A stretch of DNA of 64,000 nt from Pannonibacter phragmitetus DSM 14782 (lineage in GTDB: Bacteria; Pseudomonadota; Alphaproteobacteria; Rhizobiales; Stappiaceae): contig NZ_KB908226.1 of NCBI RefSeq assembly GCF_000382365.1, forward strand, positions 1 to 64,000, read 5' to 3'. Within the stretch, counting starts at the first letter, position 1; each line of letters begins with the position of its first letter. Below the pieces are notes generated by a model. The model worked only from the letters and a program-made list of their open reading frames with translations, did no database searches and was not told the DNA's origin. The position numbers and the translations under genes are program-made. This document shows positions 37,285 to 46,835 of the stretch, piece after piece.

Positions 37285-37815
37285 TTACTTCAGCAGCGCG
37301 GCCGAACGGTCGAGCGCGGCGGAGAAGCCCTTCAGCGAGACCTGCAGGTTCAGCGGATTGCCTGCAACGGCCTGAACGCCAAGCTTCAGCACGTTGCCCT
37401 TGCGGATCGCGGCAACCGTATCCTTGCTGAGGGTCAGCGGCACCACGCAGCCAACGGGCATGCAGGTCTGGAAACGGGCGTCCGTGCCCTTTTCCTGATC
37501 ATCGACGGTGAGCTTGACGCCACCATCCAGGTTGAGGCCAAAAGGCAGAACCAGAGTGCCGTTGACGGCACCGTCGGCTGCCGGAGCGAACTCGGCCAGA
37601 AGCACCATCTGGCGGGTCTGCTGATCCTGCTGCTGCTGCGAAACAGCGCAGCGCTTGCCGCCCTCACCCGACAGGCAGGTCACAGTCCAGTCGTCGAAGG
37701 TTTCCTTGATGGAGGAAGCGCCGGAAGGCAGACTGCCTGCCGTCTGAGCCATTGCCAGGCCTGCAGAAACCAACAGTGCCGCACCCGCAAGAGTGGAAGC
37801 CAGCTTGAAGTTCAT
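37285..37815 (-). CDS. IalB-family periplasmic protein, stand-alone
   Basis: A 176-residue protein with a clear signal peptide (MNFKLASTLAGAALLVSAGLAMAQ). The IalB domain follows: ETFDDWTVTC, a Gln-rich stretch (SQQQQDQQTRQM), LPFGLNLDGGV, the cysteine pair FQTCMPVGC and a closing VSLKGFSAAL. Members of this family are linked to invasion or stress in Bartonella and Brucella, but most are of unknown function. It is monocistronic, with its own terminator. It is about 50 residues shorter at the N-terminus than the TPS-linked relative at 8254. Confidence 0.88.
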   Translation of the reverse strand: MNFKLASTLAGAALLVSAGLAMAQTAGSLPSGASSIKETFDDWTVTCLSGEGGKRCAVSQQQQDQQTRQMVLLAEFAPAADGAVNGTLVLPFGLNLDGGVKLTVDDQEKGTDARFQTCMPVGCVVPLTLSKDTVAAIRKGNVLKLGVQAVAGNPLNLQVSLKGFSAALDRSAALLK

Positions 37816-37990
37816 TCGTCTTATCCCGATGACCGGAAAGCAGCACAGCCGCTGCCCTCAACTTGAATGGGCCTAACTAACCGGCCTTTGCCCACACATG
37901 CAAGCTACGCCTGCATTTTTTGAAACAGACAGCCGCCTGCTTCATCACCGGAGGTTGGCTTTCCGGTTGATGAAGCAGGCAAGTCCGCGC

Positions 37991-40270
37991 TCAGCCCTCC
38001 TTCGCCGGATCGTAGGCCAGAAGCCGGAGCGCATTGAGCGTCACCAGCACCGTTGCGCCCGTATCTGCCAGAATCGCCAGCCACAGGCCGGTGATGCCGA
38101 GAATGCTGGTGACGAGGAACACCGCCTTCAGGCCCAGCGCGAGGGTGATGTTCTGGTGAATGTTGCCCATCGCCTTGCGGGCAAGGCGGATGAGGGCGGG
38201 CACATCCGTCACCCTGTCGCGCAGCACAGCCGCATGGGCCGTCTCCAGCGCCACATCCGTGCCCGAGCCCATGGCTACACCCACCGAAGCCTGAGCGAGC
38301 GCCGGCGCATCATTGATGCCGTCGCCCACCATCATCACCCCGCCGGAGGCAGCCAGCGCACGCACTTCACGCACCTTGTCTTCCGGCATCAGCTCCGCGC
38401 GCTGCGTGAGGCCAAGACCGGAGGCAATCGCAGCCGCCGTGCGGGCATTGTCCCCCGTCAGCATGACGGCACCAACCCCCAGCCGTTCCAGCTGGCCGAT
38501 CGCCTCGCGGGCGTCCTCCCGCGGTTCATCGCGCAGGGCCACAAGTCCGGCAAGGTTTCCGGCCCGGATGACGCAGACCACCGTCTTGCCTTCGCCTTCC
38601 AGACGTTCCGCCTGCGCCGCCGCCTCTTGCGGCAGCAGGCCGGTTTCGCTGGCATGGCGCGGGGAGATCACCTGCAGCAACTCTCCTGCGACCAGTGCCT
38701 CGACACCGCGCCCAGCCATGGCCCGCGCCCCGGATGAGGGGAGAACGCTCGCGCCGGTCTCCTGCGCACGGGTGAGGATCGCTTTCGCCAGCGGATGCGA
38801 CGACCCGGCCTCGACGGAGGCTGCAGCAGAGATCACGTCCAGCACATCGACGCTGCCAAAGGGAACCACATCCACCACCTGCGGGCGGCCAGCCGTCAGC
38901 GTGCCGGTCTTGTCGAAGGTGACCGTCTTCACCTGCGCGATGGCTTCGATCACCGCACCGCCCTTCATCAGGAGGCCACGGCGTGCGCCCGCAGACAGGG
39001 ACGAGGCAATGGAGGCCGGCACCGAAATGACCAGCGCACAGGGGCAGCCGATCAGGAGCAGCGACAGGGCCCGGTAGATCCAGGTGTTCCACTCCCCGCC
39101 AAACCCGAGCGGCGGCACAACGGCGACCGTGGCGGCCAGCAGCACGATGAAAGGCATGTAGTAGCGGCTGAACCGGTCAATGAAGCGCTCGGTCGGGGCA
39201 CGGGCGCTTTCCGCCTCCTCCACCAGCTTGATGATGCGGGCAATGGTGTTGTCCGCCGCCGCACGCGTCACTTCAACGCTGAGGGCGGCTTCGGTGTTGA
39301 TGGAACCGGCAAAGACATCCGCCCCCTCGCCCTTGGTCACCGGCACGCTCTCACCCGTCACCGGGCTTTCATCAATGCCGGAGATGCCGGAGCGGATGAC
39401 GCCATCAGCGGGAATGCGATCTCCAGGCCGCACCAGCACCAACTGCCCCGGAACAAGGCTTTCCGCCGCCACCTGCCGCGTTCCACTGTCCGTTTCCAGA
39501 AGCGCGGTTTTCGGCACCAGGCCTGCCAGAGCCCGGATGCCATCGCGCGCCCGGTTGGCGGCAACGCCCTCCAGCACTTCGCCCACGGCGAAGAGGAACA
39601 CCACCAGCGCCGCCTCTTCCGCCGCCCCGATCGCCAGCGCACCGGCGGCGGCAATGGTCATCAGCATCTCGATGGTGAAGGGCATTCCGGCCGCCAGGGC
39701 GGCAAAGGCGCGCCGGGCAACAGGCGCAACCCCGATGACGCAGGCCACGGTGAAGACCCAGGCCCCAACCTGCGGCGGCAACACGAAATGCGCGGCCCAG
39801 GCCAGAGCCAGCAGCCCGCCGGTCAGAATGACCAGCCGCCCCTTGCCCGTCTGATGCCACGCCCGGCGGCCGCCATCAGCCAACGGCTTTTCATCCTCAT
39901 GACTGTGGCCGTGCACGCCCCCATGGGCATGATCGTGGTGCTGCTCATGCTCATCATCATGGTCATGAGCAGGGCTGTGATCGTGATGCTCATGCCCGCA
40001 GCAGGCAGCACCCCTGTCCGCATCCCCTTCGGCGCCCGGAACTTTCATGCTGATGCCGAAGCCAAGGGCACTGACGGCCTTCTCCACGGTCTGCCGCCCG
40101 GTCTGGCTTTCATCCAGTTGCAGGCGCAACCGCTCGCTCATCAGAGCCACCTCGACGGCGCTTACCCCCGGCAGGCGCTCCACCGCGCCCTTGATCTTGC
40201 CCGCGCAGGACCCGCAGTCCATGCCCGTCACGGTCCACTCAAGGGTAGAAACCGCCTCATGCTTGCTCAT
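37991..40270 (-). CDS. Zn/Cd/Pb-exporting P-type ATPase (ZntA/CadA type)
   Basis: A 759-residue P1B-type ATPase. The N-terminal metal-binding domain has GMDCGSC (C19, C22). A long His/Asp-rich linker at about 88-130 probably senses or buffers metal. The membrane CPC is at about residue 409, the phosphorylation site DKTGT near 450, the SHP motif is in SSHPLAKAIL and the hinge is GDGINDAPAL. The last helices carry LGLKAVFL and LADTGATVLV, whose Lys and Asp mark the Zn/Cd/Pb (P1B-2) subgroup. The start at 40270 (MSKHEAV) has GGAG 6 nt upstream. A MerR-type operator precedes it. Confidence 0.93.
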   Translation of the reverse strand: MSKHEAVSTLEWTVTGMDCGSCAGKIKGAVERLPGVSAVEVALMSERLRLQLDESQTGRQTVEKAVSALGFGISMKVPGAEGDADRGAACCGHEHHDHSPAHDHDDEHEQHHDHAHGGVHGHSHEDEKPLADGGRRAWHQTGKGRLVILTGGLLALAWAAHFVLPPQVGAWVFTVACVIGVAPVARRAFAALAAGMPFTIEMLMTIAAAGALAIGAAEEAALVVFLFAVGEVLEGVAANRARDGIRALAGLVPKTALLETDSGTRQVAAESLVPGQLVLVRPGDRIPADGVIRSGISGIDESPVTGESVPVTKGEGADVFAGSINTEAALSVEVTRAAADNTIARIIKLVEEAESARAPTERFIDRFSRYYMPFIVLLAATVAVVPPLGFGGEWNTWIYRALSLLLIGCPCALVISVPASIASSLSAGARRGLLMKGGAVIEAIAQVKTVTFDKTGTLTAGRPQVVDVVPFGSVDVLDVISAAASVEAGSSHPLAKAILTRAQETGASVLPSSGARAMAGRGVEALVAGELLQVISPRHASETGLLPQEAAAQAERLEGEGKTVVCVIRAGNLAGLVALRDEPREDAREAIGQLERLGVGAVMLTGDNARTAAAIASGLGLTQRAELMPEDKVREVRALAASGGVMMVGDGINDAPALAQASVGVAMGSGTDVALETAHAAVLRDRVTDVPALIRLARKAMGNIHQNITLALGLKAVFLVTSILGITGLWLAILADTGATVLVTLNALRLLAYDPAKEG

Positions 40271-40315
40271 GGTTATCTCCTTGCCCAACGAACGGGCATT
40301 TCAGGTCATGATCAA

Positions 40316-40346
40316 GGGCTAGCACCTCTAGCGGCTAGAGGTTCAA
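40316..40346 (-). promoter_or_regulatory. MerR-family (CadR/PbrR/ZntR-like) promoter-operator
   Basis: The perfect 19 bp inverted repeat ACCTCTAGC-G-GCTAGAGGT (40324-40342) overlaps a -35-like TTGAAC (minus strand, 40341-40346). A poor -10 (TAGCCC) at 40316-40321 leaves a 19 bp spacer. The long spacer filled by a palindrome is the hallmark of promoters untwisted by MerR proteins, and this sequence resembles CadR/PbrR sites. No merR-type gene lies in the 40347-40557 gap or beside it. Confidence 0.75.
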
Positions 40347-40458
40347 GAGGTTTTTTTGACGCGGAGCAAAGCCTGTTTTTCGAGGCGGAAAAGGCCCTGC
40401 CGGTGATGGACTCGAAAGCCGACTCGTGAAACATGACAGGGTTGAGACACGAAAGTGA

Positions 40459-40509
40459 CGTTCAAAACGGCATGCCTCGATATTCATCTTGCAGGCACAG
40501 TTTTGAACG
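40459..40509. promoter_or_regulatory. Paired operator upstream of the BMP transporter operon
   Basis: CGTTCAAAAC (40459-40468) and its exact complement GTTTTGAACG (40500-40509) are 31 bp apart. Each copy is itself a near-palindrome of the form GTT-N3-AAC. Centres are about 41 bp (four helical turns) apart, which would let one regulator bridge both. It lies 49 bp before the start codon. The regulator is not identifiable here. Confidence 0.5.
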
Positions 40510-40557
40510 CCTTACCATCCGGTCAAAAAGCAGGGACAGCGACAGAAGGAACTCCAG

Positions 40558-41577
40558 ATGAAGAGCAGATCCAGTTTTGACGTCAGCCGCCGCGGCCTTC
40601 TTCTTGGCGCAGGCGCAGCTTTTGCAGGCAGCGCATTGCTGCCCCGGATTGCATTTGCGCAGACACCGCTCAAGGTTGCCGGGATCTACACGGTTCCCGT
40701 CGAGCAGCAGTGGGTGAGCCGCATTCATATCGCTGCGGAAGCCGCGAAGAAGGCTGGTCTCATCGAGTACACATTCTCGGAGAACACCAGCAACACCGAC
40801 TATCCGCGCGTGATGCGCGAATATGCCGAGGGCGGCGCACAGCTGATCGCCGGCGAGATCTTCGGCGTGGAGCAGGAAGCCCGTGAAGTGGCCGCCGACT
40901 ATCCGGAAACCGCCTTCCTGATGGGCTCGTCCTTCAAGCCGGAAGAGAGCCTCGCCAACCTGTCCGTCTTCGACAACTACATCCAGGACGCATCCTACCT
41001 CTCCGGCATCATCGCCGGTGCCATGACCAAGTCCGGCAAGATCGGCATGGTCGGCGGTTTCCCCATTCCGGAAGTGAACCGGCTGATGAATGCCTTCATG
41101 GCCGGCGTCAAGGAAACCCGCCCGGATGCCACCTTCCAGGTCAGCTTCATCGGCTCCTGGTTTGATCCGCCAAAGGCCAAGGAAACCGCCTTCGCCATGA
41201 TCGACGGCGGCGCCGACCTGCTCTATGCGGAGCGTTTCGGCGTATCGGATGCGGCAAAGGAGCGCGGCGTGCTGGCCATCGGCAACGTGATCGACACCCA
41301 GTCCGATTATCCGGAAACCGTGGTGGCCTCGGCCCTGTGGCACTTCGAGCCGACGCTGAACAAGGCCATCGAGGCCGTTGCCGCAGGCAGCTTCAAGGCG
41401 GAGGACTATGGCGTCTATTCCTTCATGAAGGAAGGCGGCTGCTCGCTCGCCCCGCTCGGCACCTTCGAGGGCAAGGTTCCCGCCGCCGCCATGGATCTGG
41501 TCAAGGTCCGGGAAGCCGCGATCAAGGATGGCAGCTTCACCGTCACCATCAATGATGACGAGCCCAAATCCTCGTGA
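40558..41577 (+). CDS. BMP-family nucleoside/base-binding protein
   Basis: A 339-residue periplasmic binding protein of the basic membrane protein (BMP/PnrA) family. The N-terminus SRRGLLLGAGAAFAGSALLP is a Tat signal. The mature protein begins LKVAGIYTVPVEQQW, with SYLSGIIAGAMTKSGKIGMVGG as the family hallmark. GAAGGA precedes the ATG. It heads a five-gene operon and would deliver a nucleoside or nucleobase to the transporter. Confidence 0.9.
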   Translation: MKSRSSFDVSRRGLLLGAGAAFAGSALLPRIAFAQTPLKVAGIYTVPVEQQWVSRIHIAAEAAKKAGLIEYTFSENTSNTDYPRVMREYAEGGAQLIAGEIFGVEQEAREVAADYPETAFLMGSSFKPEESLANLSVFDNYIQDASYLSGIIAGAMTKSGKIGMVGGFPIPEVNRLMNAFMAGVKETRPDATFQVSFIGSWFDPPKAKETAFAMIDGGADLLYAERFGVSDAAKERGVLAIGNVIDTQSDYPETVVASALWHFEPTLNKAIEAVAAGSFKAEDYGVYSFMKEGGCSLAPLGTFEGKVPAAAMDLVKVREAAIKDGSFTVTINDDEPKSS

Positions 41578-43115
41578 GCACATCTGACAAGGAGGCGCAG
41601 GAGACCGTTCTGCGCCTCGACGGCATCACCAAGCGCTTTGGTGCCCTCACCGCCAATGACAGCATCAGCCTGACCCTGAACCGGGGCGAGATCGTCGCCC
41701 TGCTCGGGGAAAATGGTGCTGGCAAGACGACCTTGATGAACATCCTCTTTGGCCATTACACCGCCGATGAGGGCACCGTCGAGGTCTTCGGCAAGGAGCT
41801 GCCGCCGGGCCGCCCGCGTGCTGCGCTTGCGGCAGGCGTTGGCATGGTGCATCAGCATTTCACGCTGGCCGAGCACCTGAGCGTGGCGGAAAACATCGTG
41901 CTGGGCACGGCGCCGCTGTTCCGCCTGTCGCTCGGCCTTGGCGCCGCCCGCCAGCGCATCCGCGCCCTTTCCGAGGATTTCGGCCTCAAGGTCGATCCGG
42001 ATGCCCGCGTCTCAAGCCTGTCAGTGGGTGAAAAGCAGCGGGTGGAGATCCTGAAGGCGCTCTACCGCAATGCCCGCATTCTCATTCTCGATGAGCCCAC
42101 GGCCGTCCTGACGCCGCAGGAAACCGATGCCCTCTTTGCGACGCTGAAACGCGCCGTGGCGATCGGCCTTTCCATCGTCTTCATCAGCCACAAGCTGCAT
42201 GAGGTGATGGCCGTGGCAGACCGCTGCGTCGTGCTGCGCCACGGCAAGGTGGTGGCCGAACGCCAGACCTCCGCAACCTCCGCCCGCGAGCTTGCCGCGC
42301 TGATGGTTGGCGGAGATGTACCCGAGCTTGCCCCCTCCAACGCAAAGCCGGGCCGGACCATCTTTGCCCTGCGCAATGTGTCAACGCCGGACCGGGAAGG
42401 CGCTCCGGGCCTCAAGCGTGTGACGCTGGAGCTGAAGGCAGGCCAGATCACCGGACTTGCCGGAGTTTCCGGAAACGGCCAGACGGACATATCCGATCTG
42501 GTGGCAGGGCTTGCCAGCCCGGATCAGGGCAGCCTTCACGTGGAAGGCACCGTACCGCTGCGCTGGACGCCGGAAGCTGCCGTCAGCGCCGGTATCGCCC
42601 GCATTCCCGAAGACCGGCACAAGACCGGCACCATTGCCGACTTCAGCCTGACCGAGAACGCCATTCTGGAAACCTACCACCAGCGCCCCTTCTCACGCGC
42701 CGGATGGATGAACCGGGCGGCGGCGGAATATTTCACACAGCACATCATCGACACCTACGATGTGCGCTGCCCGGGGCCAGACACCCGCATCCGCCTGCTG
42801 TCCGGCGGCAACATGCAAAAGCTGATACTGGGCCGTGTGCTGGAGCCGGGGCCGCATGTGATCCTCGCCAACCAGCCGGTGCGCGGGCTCGATATCGGAG
42901 CCATCACCTTCGTGCATTCCCGCCTGATCGCCGCGCGCGATGCAGGGGCAGCCGTGCTGCTGATCTCGGAGGATCTGGACGAGGTGCAGCGGCTGTCGGA
43001 CGTGATTCACGTGGTCTATGAAGGCCTCCTTTCACCTGGCTTTGCACGCGGCAGCCTCACCACGGAACAGCTTGGACTCTGGATGACCGGACAAGGATTT
43101 GACCATGCGGCTTGA
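41574..43115 (+). CDS. Nucleoside-type ABC transporter ATPase (two domains)
   Basis: A 513-residue duplicated ATPase of the YufO/NupA type. Domain 1 has Walker A GENGAGKTT, signature LSVGEKQRVEILKAL and Walker [12 protein letters not shown]. Domain 2 has GVSGNGQTD, LLSGGNMQK and a non-canonical Walker B, VILANQPVRGLD, in which Asn-Gln replaces Asp-Glu; this is normal for the family. The start is a GTG overlapping the binding-protein stop (GTGA). No hairpin separates it from the binding-protein gene, unlike the other importers in the window. Confidence 0.92.
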   Translation: MSTSDKEAQETVLRLDGITKRFGALTANDSISLTLNRGEIVALLGENGAGKTTLMNILFGHYTADEGTVEVFGKELPPGRPRAALAAGVGMVHQHFTLAEHLSVAENIVLGTAPLFRLSLGLGAARQRIRALSEDFGLKVDPDARVSSLSVGEKQRVEILKALYRNARILILDEPTAVLTPQETDALFATLKRAVAIGLSIVFISHKLHEVMAVADRCVVLRHGKVVAERQTSATSARELAALMVGGDVPELAPSNAKPGRTIFALRNVSTPDREGAPGLKRVTLELKAGQITGLAGVSGNGQTDISDLVAGLASPDQGSLHVEGTVPLRWTPEAAVSAGIARIPEDRHKTGTIADFSLTENAILETYHQRPFSRAGWMNRAAAEYFTQHIIDTYDVRCPGPDTRIRLLSGGNMQKLILGRVLEPGPHVILANQPVRGLDIGAITFVHSRLIAARDAGAAVLLISEDLDEVQRLSDVIHVVYEGLLSPGFARGSLTTEQLGLWMTGQGFDHAA

Positions 43116-44154
43116 GCCGGTCGCCAACCCCAGCCTGCTGCGCCGAGCGGGGCTTCCGGCCCTTGCGCTGGTGCTCACCGTCGTGGCCGGATCGCTGCTG
43201 GCGCTGATTGCCGGGGCTGATCCGTTCCAGACGCTGGGCCTCATCGTCAAGGGCGCGGCGGGCAGCAAGTTTGCCCTGCTGGAGACCCTCAACCGGGCAA
43301 CCCCGCTCATCTTCACCGGCCTTGCCGTTGCTGTCGCCTTCCGGGCGCGGCTGTGGAACATCGGCGCGGAAGCCCAGCTTTATGCAGGTGCCATTGTTGC
43401 GGCGCTGATTGGCGCTCATGTCACCGGCCTGCCGCAACTGCCCCTGCTGGCGCTCATGGCCGTTGCCGCCATGCTGGCGGGCGCTGCCATGCTGCTGCCG
43501 CCGGTGCTGCTGAAAACCCGCTTTGGCGTGGATGAAGTGGTCACGACCCTGCTCGTCAACTTCATCATGCTGCTTTTCGTCTCCTATCTGCTGGAAGGCC
43601 CGATGAAGGATCCGGCGGGCATGGGCTGGCCGAAGTCTGCCGCCCTGGCCAAGGATGCCCGCCTGCCGCGCATCATGGAGGGCCTGCGCCTGCACTGGGG
43701 CTTTGCGCTGGCGCTGATTTCAGCCGTTGCCGTCTGGGTCATCCAGACCCGCACCACACTTGGCTACGAGATCCGCGCCACCGGCCTCAACCAGAAGGCC
43801 GCACGCTTTGCCGGCATTCCGGTCAATATGGTGCTGGTGAAGACGGCCCTGCTCTCCGGCGGGCTTGCCGCCATGGCCGGTTTCAGCGAGGTCTCCGGTC
43901 TCAAGGGCCACCTCAGCCTCGATCTGTCGGCCAACTTTGGCTACACGGGCATCGTCGTTGCCATGCTGGCCCTGCTGCACCCGCTCGCCGTCGTGCCTTC
44001 CGCGATCTTCGTGGCCGGCATCTTCGTCGGCGCCAACAGCATGAGCCGTGCCGCCAGCGTGCCGTCCTACATCGCCGACATGCTGCTGGCCATCGCGCTG
44101 CTCTTCATGGTGCTGGCCATCCTTCTGACACGCTACCGGGTGAGGCGCGGATGA
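43105..44154 (+). CDS. Nucleoside-type ABC transporter permease 1
   Basis: A 349-residue BPD_transp_2 membrane protein of the YufP type. The family motifs are TPLIFTGLAVAVAFRARLWNIGAEAQ and FGVDEVVTTLLVNFI (cores only). The ATG at 43105 was chosen over a TTG two codons earlier. It overlaps the end of the ATPase gene by 11 bp and the next permease by 4 bp. Confidence 0.92.
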   Translation: MRLEPVANPSLLRRAGLPALALVLTVVAGSLLALIAGADPFQTLGLIVKGAAGSKFALLETLNRATPLIFTGLAVAVAFRARLWNIGAEAQLYAGAIVAALIGAHVTGLPQLPLLALMAVAAMLAGAAMLLPPVLLKTRFGVDEVVTTLLVNFIMLLFVSYLLEGPMKDPAGMGWPKSAALAKDARLPRIMEGLRLHWGFALALISAVAVWVIQTRTTLGYEIRATGLNQKAARFAGIPVNMVLVKTALLSGGLAAMAGFSEVSGLKGHLSLDLSANFGYTGIVVAMLALLHPLAVVPSAIFVAGIFVGANSMSRAASVPSYIADMLLAIALLFMVLAILLTRYRVRRG

Positions 44155-45098
44155 ACGAGCTTCTGGACATCCTGCTCTCCGCCAGCCTCTGGGCTGCGGC
44201 CATCCGCATCGCCTCGCCGCTGATCTTTGCCACCATGGGCGAACTCATCTGCGAGCGCGCGGGCGTCCTCAACCTCGGCATCGAGGGCATCATGGTCATC
44301 GGCGCTTTCACCGGCTGGGTGGCCGTCTATATGGGCGCGCCGCTGTGGTGGGGCGTTGCGGCGGCCATGATGGCCGGCATGGCCTTCGGCCTCATCCATG
44401 CGGTGCTGACCGTGCCCTTCGGCCTGTCCCAGCATGTGGTGGGCCTCGGCGTGACCATGCTGGCCACGTCCTCCAGCTATTTCGCCTACCGCCTGCTGCT
44501 GCCGGAAGTCACAAGCCCGCCAAAGATTGACCCCTTCCAGCCACAGCCAATCCCCGGCCTTTCCAGCCTGCCGCTGGTGGGCGAGGCGCTGTTCAGCCAG
44601 ACCGCCCTCACCTATGCCGCCTTCCTGACGGCACTGATCGTCGCGCTGGTGCTCTACCGCACGCCGCTCGGCCTTGCGGTGCGCGCTGCGGGCGAAAACC
44701 CGGCAGCGGTGGAGGCACAGGGACTTTCGGTCACGGCCCTGCGCATGGGCGCGGTCGTCTTCGGCTCTGGCCTGATGGCAGTCGGCGGCTCGTTCCTGAC
44801 GCTCTCGGCCTTTTCGTCCTTCTTCTTCGAGATGATCAACGGGCGCGGCTGGATCTGCATCGCCCTCGTCGTCTTCGGCGCCTGGAAGCCGGGCAAGGCG
44901 GTGCTGGGCGCCATCCTCTTTGCCGCCTTCGATGCGCTGCAGGTGCGCCTGCAGCAAACGGGCTTTGGCGCCATCGTGCCCTATCAGGTGTTCCTGATGC
45001 TGCCCTTCATCCTGTCCATTCTGGCGCTCATCCTCATGTCCCGGCGGGCCGAAGTGCCTGCAGCGCTGATGCAGCCCTTCAACAAGGGGGAACGCTGA
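44151..45098 (+). CDS. Nucleoside-type ABC transporter permease 2
   Basis: A 315-residue partner permease of the YufQ type. It has the typical RIASPLIFATMGELICERAG start, LNLGIEGIMVIGAF, and RTPLGLAVRAAGENPAAVEAQG in the middle. It overlaps permease 1 (ATGA) and ends in the TGATG shared with the amidohydrolase start. Confidence 0.92.
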   Translation: MNELLDILLSASLWAAAIRIASPLIFATMGELICERAGVLNLGIEGIMVIGAFTGWVAVYMGAPLWWGVAAAMMAGMAFGLIHAVLTVPFGLSQHVVGLGVTMLATSSSYFAYRLLLPEVTSPPKIDPFQPQPIPGLSSLPLVGEALFSQTALTYAAFLTALIVALVLYRTPLGLAVRAAGENPAAVEAQGLSVTALRMGAVVFGSGLMAVGGSFLTLSAFSSFFFEMINGRGWICIALVVFGAWKPGKAVLGAILFAAFDALQVRLQQTGFGAIVPYQVFLMLPFILSILALILMSRRAEVPAALMQPFNKGER

Positions 45099-46381
45099 TG
45101 TTCGACCTCATCATCAAGGGCGGCACCCTGCCCGATGGCACCACCGCCGACATCGCCATCACGGGCGAGCGCATCGCCGAAGTAGGCCATCTCGACGACG
45201 CAGCCTTTGCCAATGCCGGACGGGTGATCGACGCCACGGGCGATCTCGTCTCCCCGCCCTTCGTCGATCCGCATTTCCACATGGATGCAACGCTGTCCTA
45301 CGGCCTGCCCCGGGTGAATGCCTCCGGCACGCTGCTGGAAGGCATCTCGCTGTGGGGCGAACTGCGTGAGATCGCCAGCGTCGAGGACATGGTCTCCCGC
45401 GCCCTCACCTATTGCGACTGGGCCGTATCCATGGGCCTTCTCGCCATCCGCACCCATGTGGACACGACGCCGGACCACCTGCGCGGCGTGGAAGCCATGC
45501 TGGAAGTGAAGCGCAAGGTCGCGCCTTATCTCGACCTGCAACTCGTTGCCTTCCCGCAGGACGGGCTCTACCGCACGAAGACGGGCCGCGAGAATGTACT
45601 GCGGGCGCTGGACATGGGCGTCGATGTGGTTGGCGGCATCCCGCATTTCGAGCGCACCATGGAAGACGGGATGGCATCCGTGAAGGATCTCGCCCGCATC
45701 GCCGCCGAACGCGGGCTGATGCTGGACCTGCACTGCGACGAAACCGACGATCCGATGAGCCGCCACGTGGAAACGCTGGCCGCCGAAGTGACACGCCACG
45801 GCCTTGGCGGGCGGGCGGCTGGAAGCCACCTCACCTCCATGCATTCCATGGACAATTACTACGTTTCCAAACTGCTGCCGCTGATCGCGGAAAGCGGCAT
45901 GGCGGCCATTCCCAATCCGCTGATCAACATCACCCTGCAGGGCCGCCACGACACCTACCCCAAGCGGCGCGGCCTGACGCGGGTGAAGGAGATGCAGGCG
46001 CACGGCATCACCGTAGGCTGGGGCCAGGATTGCGTGCTTGATCCGTGGTACTCGCTTGGCACCGCCGACATGCTGGACGTGGCCTTCATGGGCCTGCACG
46101 TGGCGCAAATGACCCATCCGGCAGAGATGGCCCGCTGCTTCCGCATGGTGACGGAAGACAACGCGAAGATCCTCAATCTGGAAGGCTATGGCCTTGCGCC
46201 TGGCTGCAAGGCCTCGCTGGTGGTGCTGGATGCAGGCAACCCGGTGGAAGCCCTGCGCCTGCGGCCTGACCGGCTGGCGGTTGTCTCCAAAGGCAAGGTC
46301 GTGGCCGAGCGCCCCCGCAACAACGCCCGCCTCACCCTCCCCGGCCGCCCGGCCACCATCCGCCGCCGGCATGAGGAGTGA
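45098..46381 (+). CDS. Cytosine-deaminase-like amidohydrolase
   Basis: A 427-residue metal-dependent hydrolase of the CodA group. The metal motif DPHFHMD has H59 and H61, HCDETDD is near 212, HLTSMHSMD follows and the catalytic Asp is in GWGQDCVLDPW near 310. The C-terminal beta domain returns (GKVVAERPR). It would deaminate the base imported by the BMP transporter, with which it is translationally coupled. Related enzymes also act on isoguanine, creatinine or triazine-type rings, so the exact substrate is open. Confidence 0.88.
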   Translation: MFDLIIKGGTLPDGTTADIAITGERIAEVGHLDDAAFANAGRVIDATGDLVSPPFVDPHFHMDATLSYGLPRVNASGTLLEGISLWGELREIASVEDMVSRALTYCDWAVSMGLLAIRTHVDTTPDHLRGVEAMLEVKRKVAPYLDLQLVAFPQDGLYRTKTGRENVLRALDMGVDVVGGIPHFERTMEDGMASVKDLARIAAERGLMLDLHCDETDDPMSRHVETLAAEVTRHGLGGRAAGSHLTSMHSMDNYYVSKLLPLIAESGMAAIPNPLINITLQGRHDTYPKRRGLTRVKEMQAHGITVGWGQDCVLDPWYSLGTADMLDVAFMGLHVAQMTHPAEMARCFRMVTEDNAKILNLEGYGLAPGCKASLVVLDAGNPVEALRLRPDRLAVVSKGKVVAERPRNNARLTLPGRPATIRRRHEE

Positions 46382-46420
46382 AGGGGAAGCGTAAGGGGAG
46401 AGCCGTGAGCTGCCCCCTCC

Positions 46421-46566
46421 TTCGTCATGCCATGGCTCGACCATGGCATCCACGCCGAGCCCTATCCGGGCGGTACAGCATTACTCTAAATAACTAAATT
46501 CATTTGCACTTTCCCCGATCCGGCAGGTCAGGAAATGGATGCCATGGTCAAGCCATGGCATGACGG
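46421..46566 (+). repeat. 146 bp inverted-repeat element, copy 1
   Basis: Ends in complementary arms built on TCATGCCATGGCTYGACCATGGCATCC (core ATGCCATGG...CCATGGCAT). Each arm is itself a hairpin, and an AT-richer interior lies between them. Five copies occur in the window, four of them exactly 146 bp long. Copies 1-3 share one orientation. Copies 1 and 2 are the only features seen in the 519 bp between the amidohydrolase and the toxin gene. Confidence 0.85.
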
Positions 46567-46689
46567 AAATCGAAAGGCTGCGGGACAAAAATGCGATCTT
46601 TCCCGACATCACTCGCTGCTAAAAGGCCCCAAGCCCCCCCCGGCATGAATGATGAGAACCAGGCCCGAGAAAAGCGCTCCCCCTCCTCC

Positions 46690-46835
46690 TTCGTCATGCC
46701 ATGGCTTGACCATGGCATCCATGCCGTGACCTATCCCGGCGGCACAACACCAATCTAACTCACTGAATTAAATTAGACTTTCCTCGACTCGAAAGATCAG
46801 GGAATGGATGCCACGGTCAAGCCGTGGCATGACGG
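46690..46835 (+). repeat. 146 bp inverted-repeat element, copy 2
   Basis: Same length and orientation as copy 1. In the right arm the inner stem has changed from CCATGG to CCACGG on one side and CCGTGG on the other, keeping the pairing. It lies 65 bp from the 3' end of the toxin gene. Confidence 0.85.
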
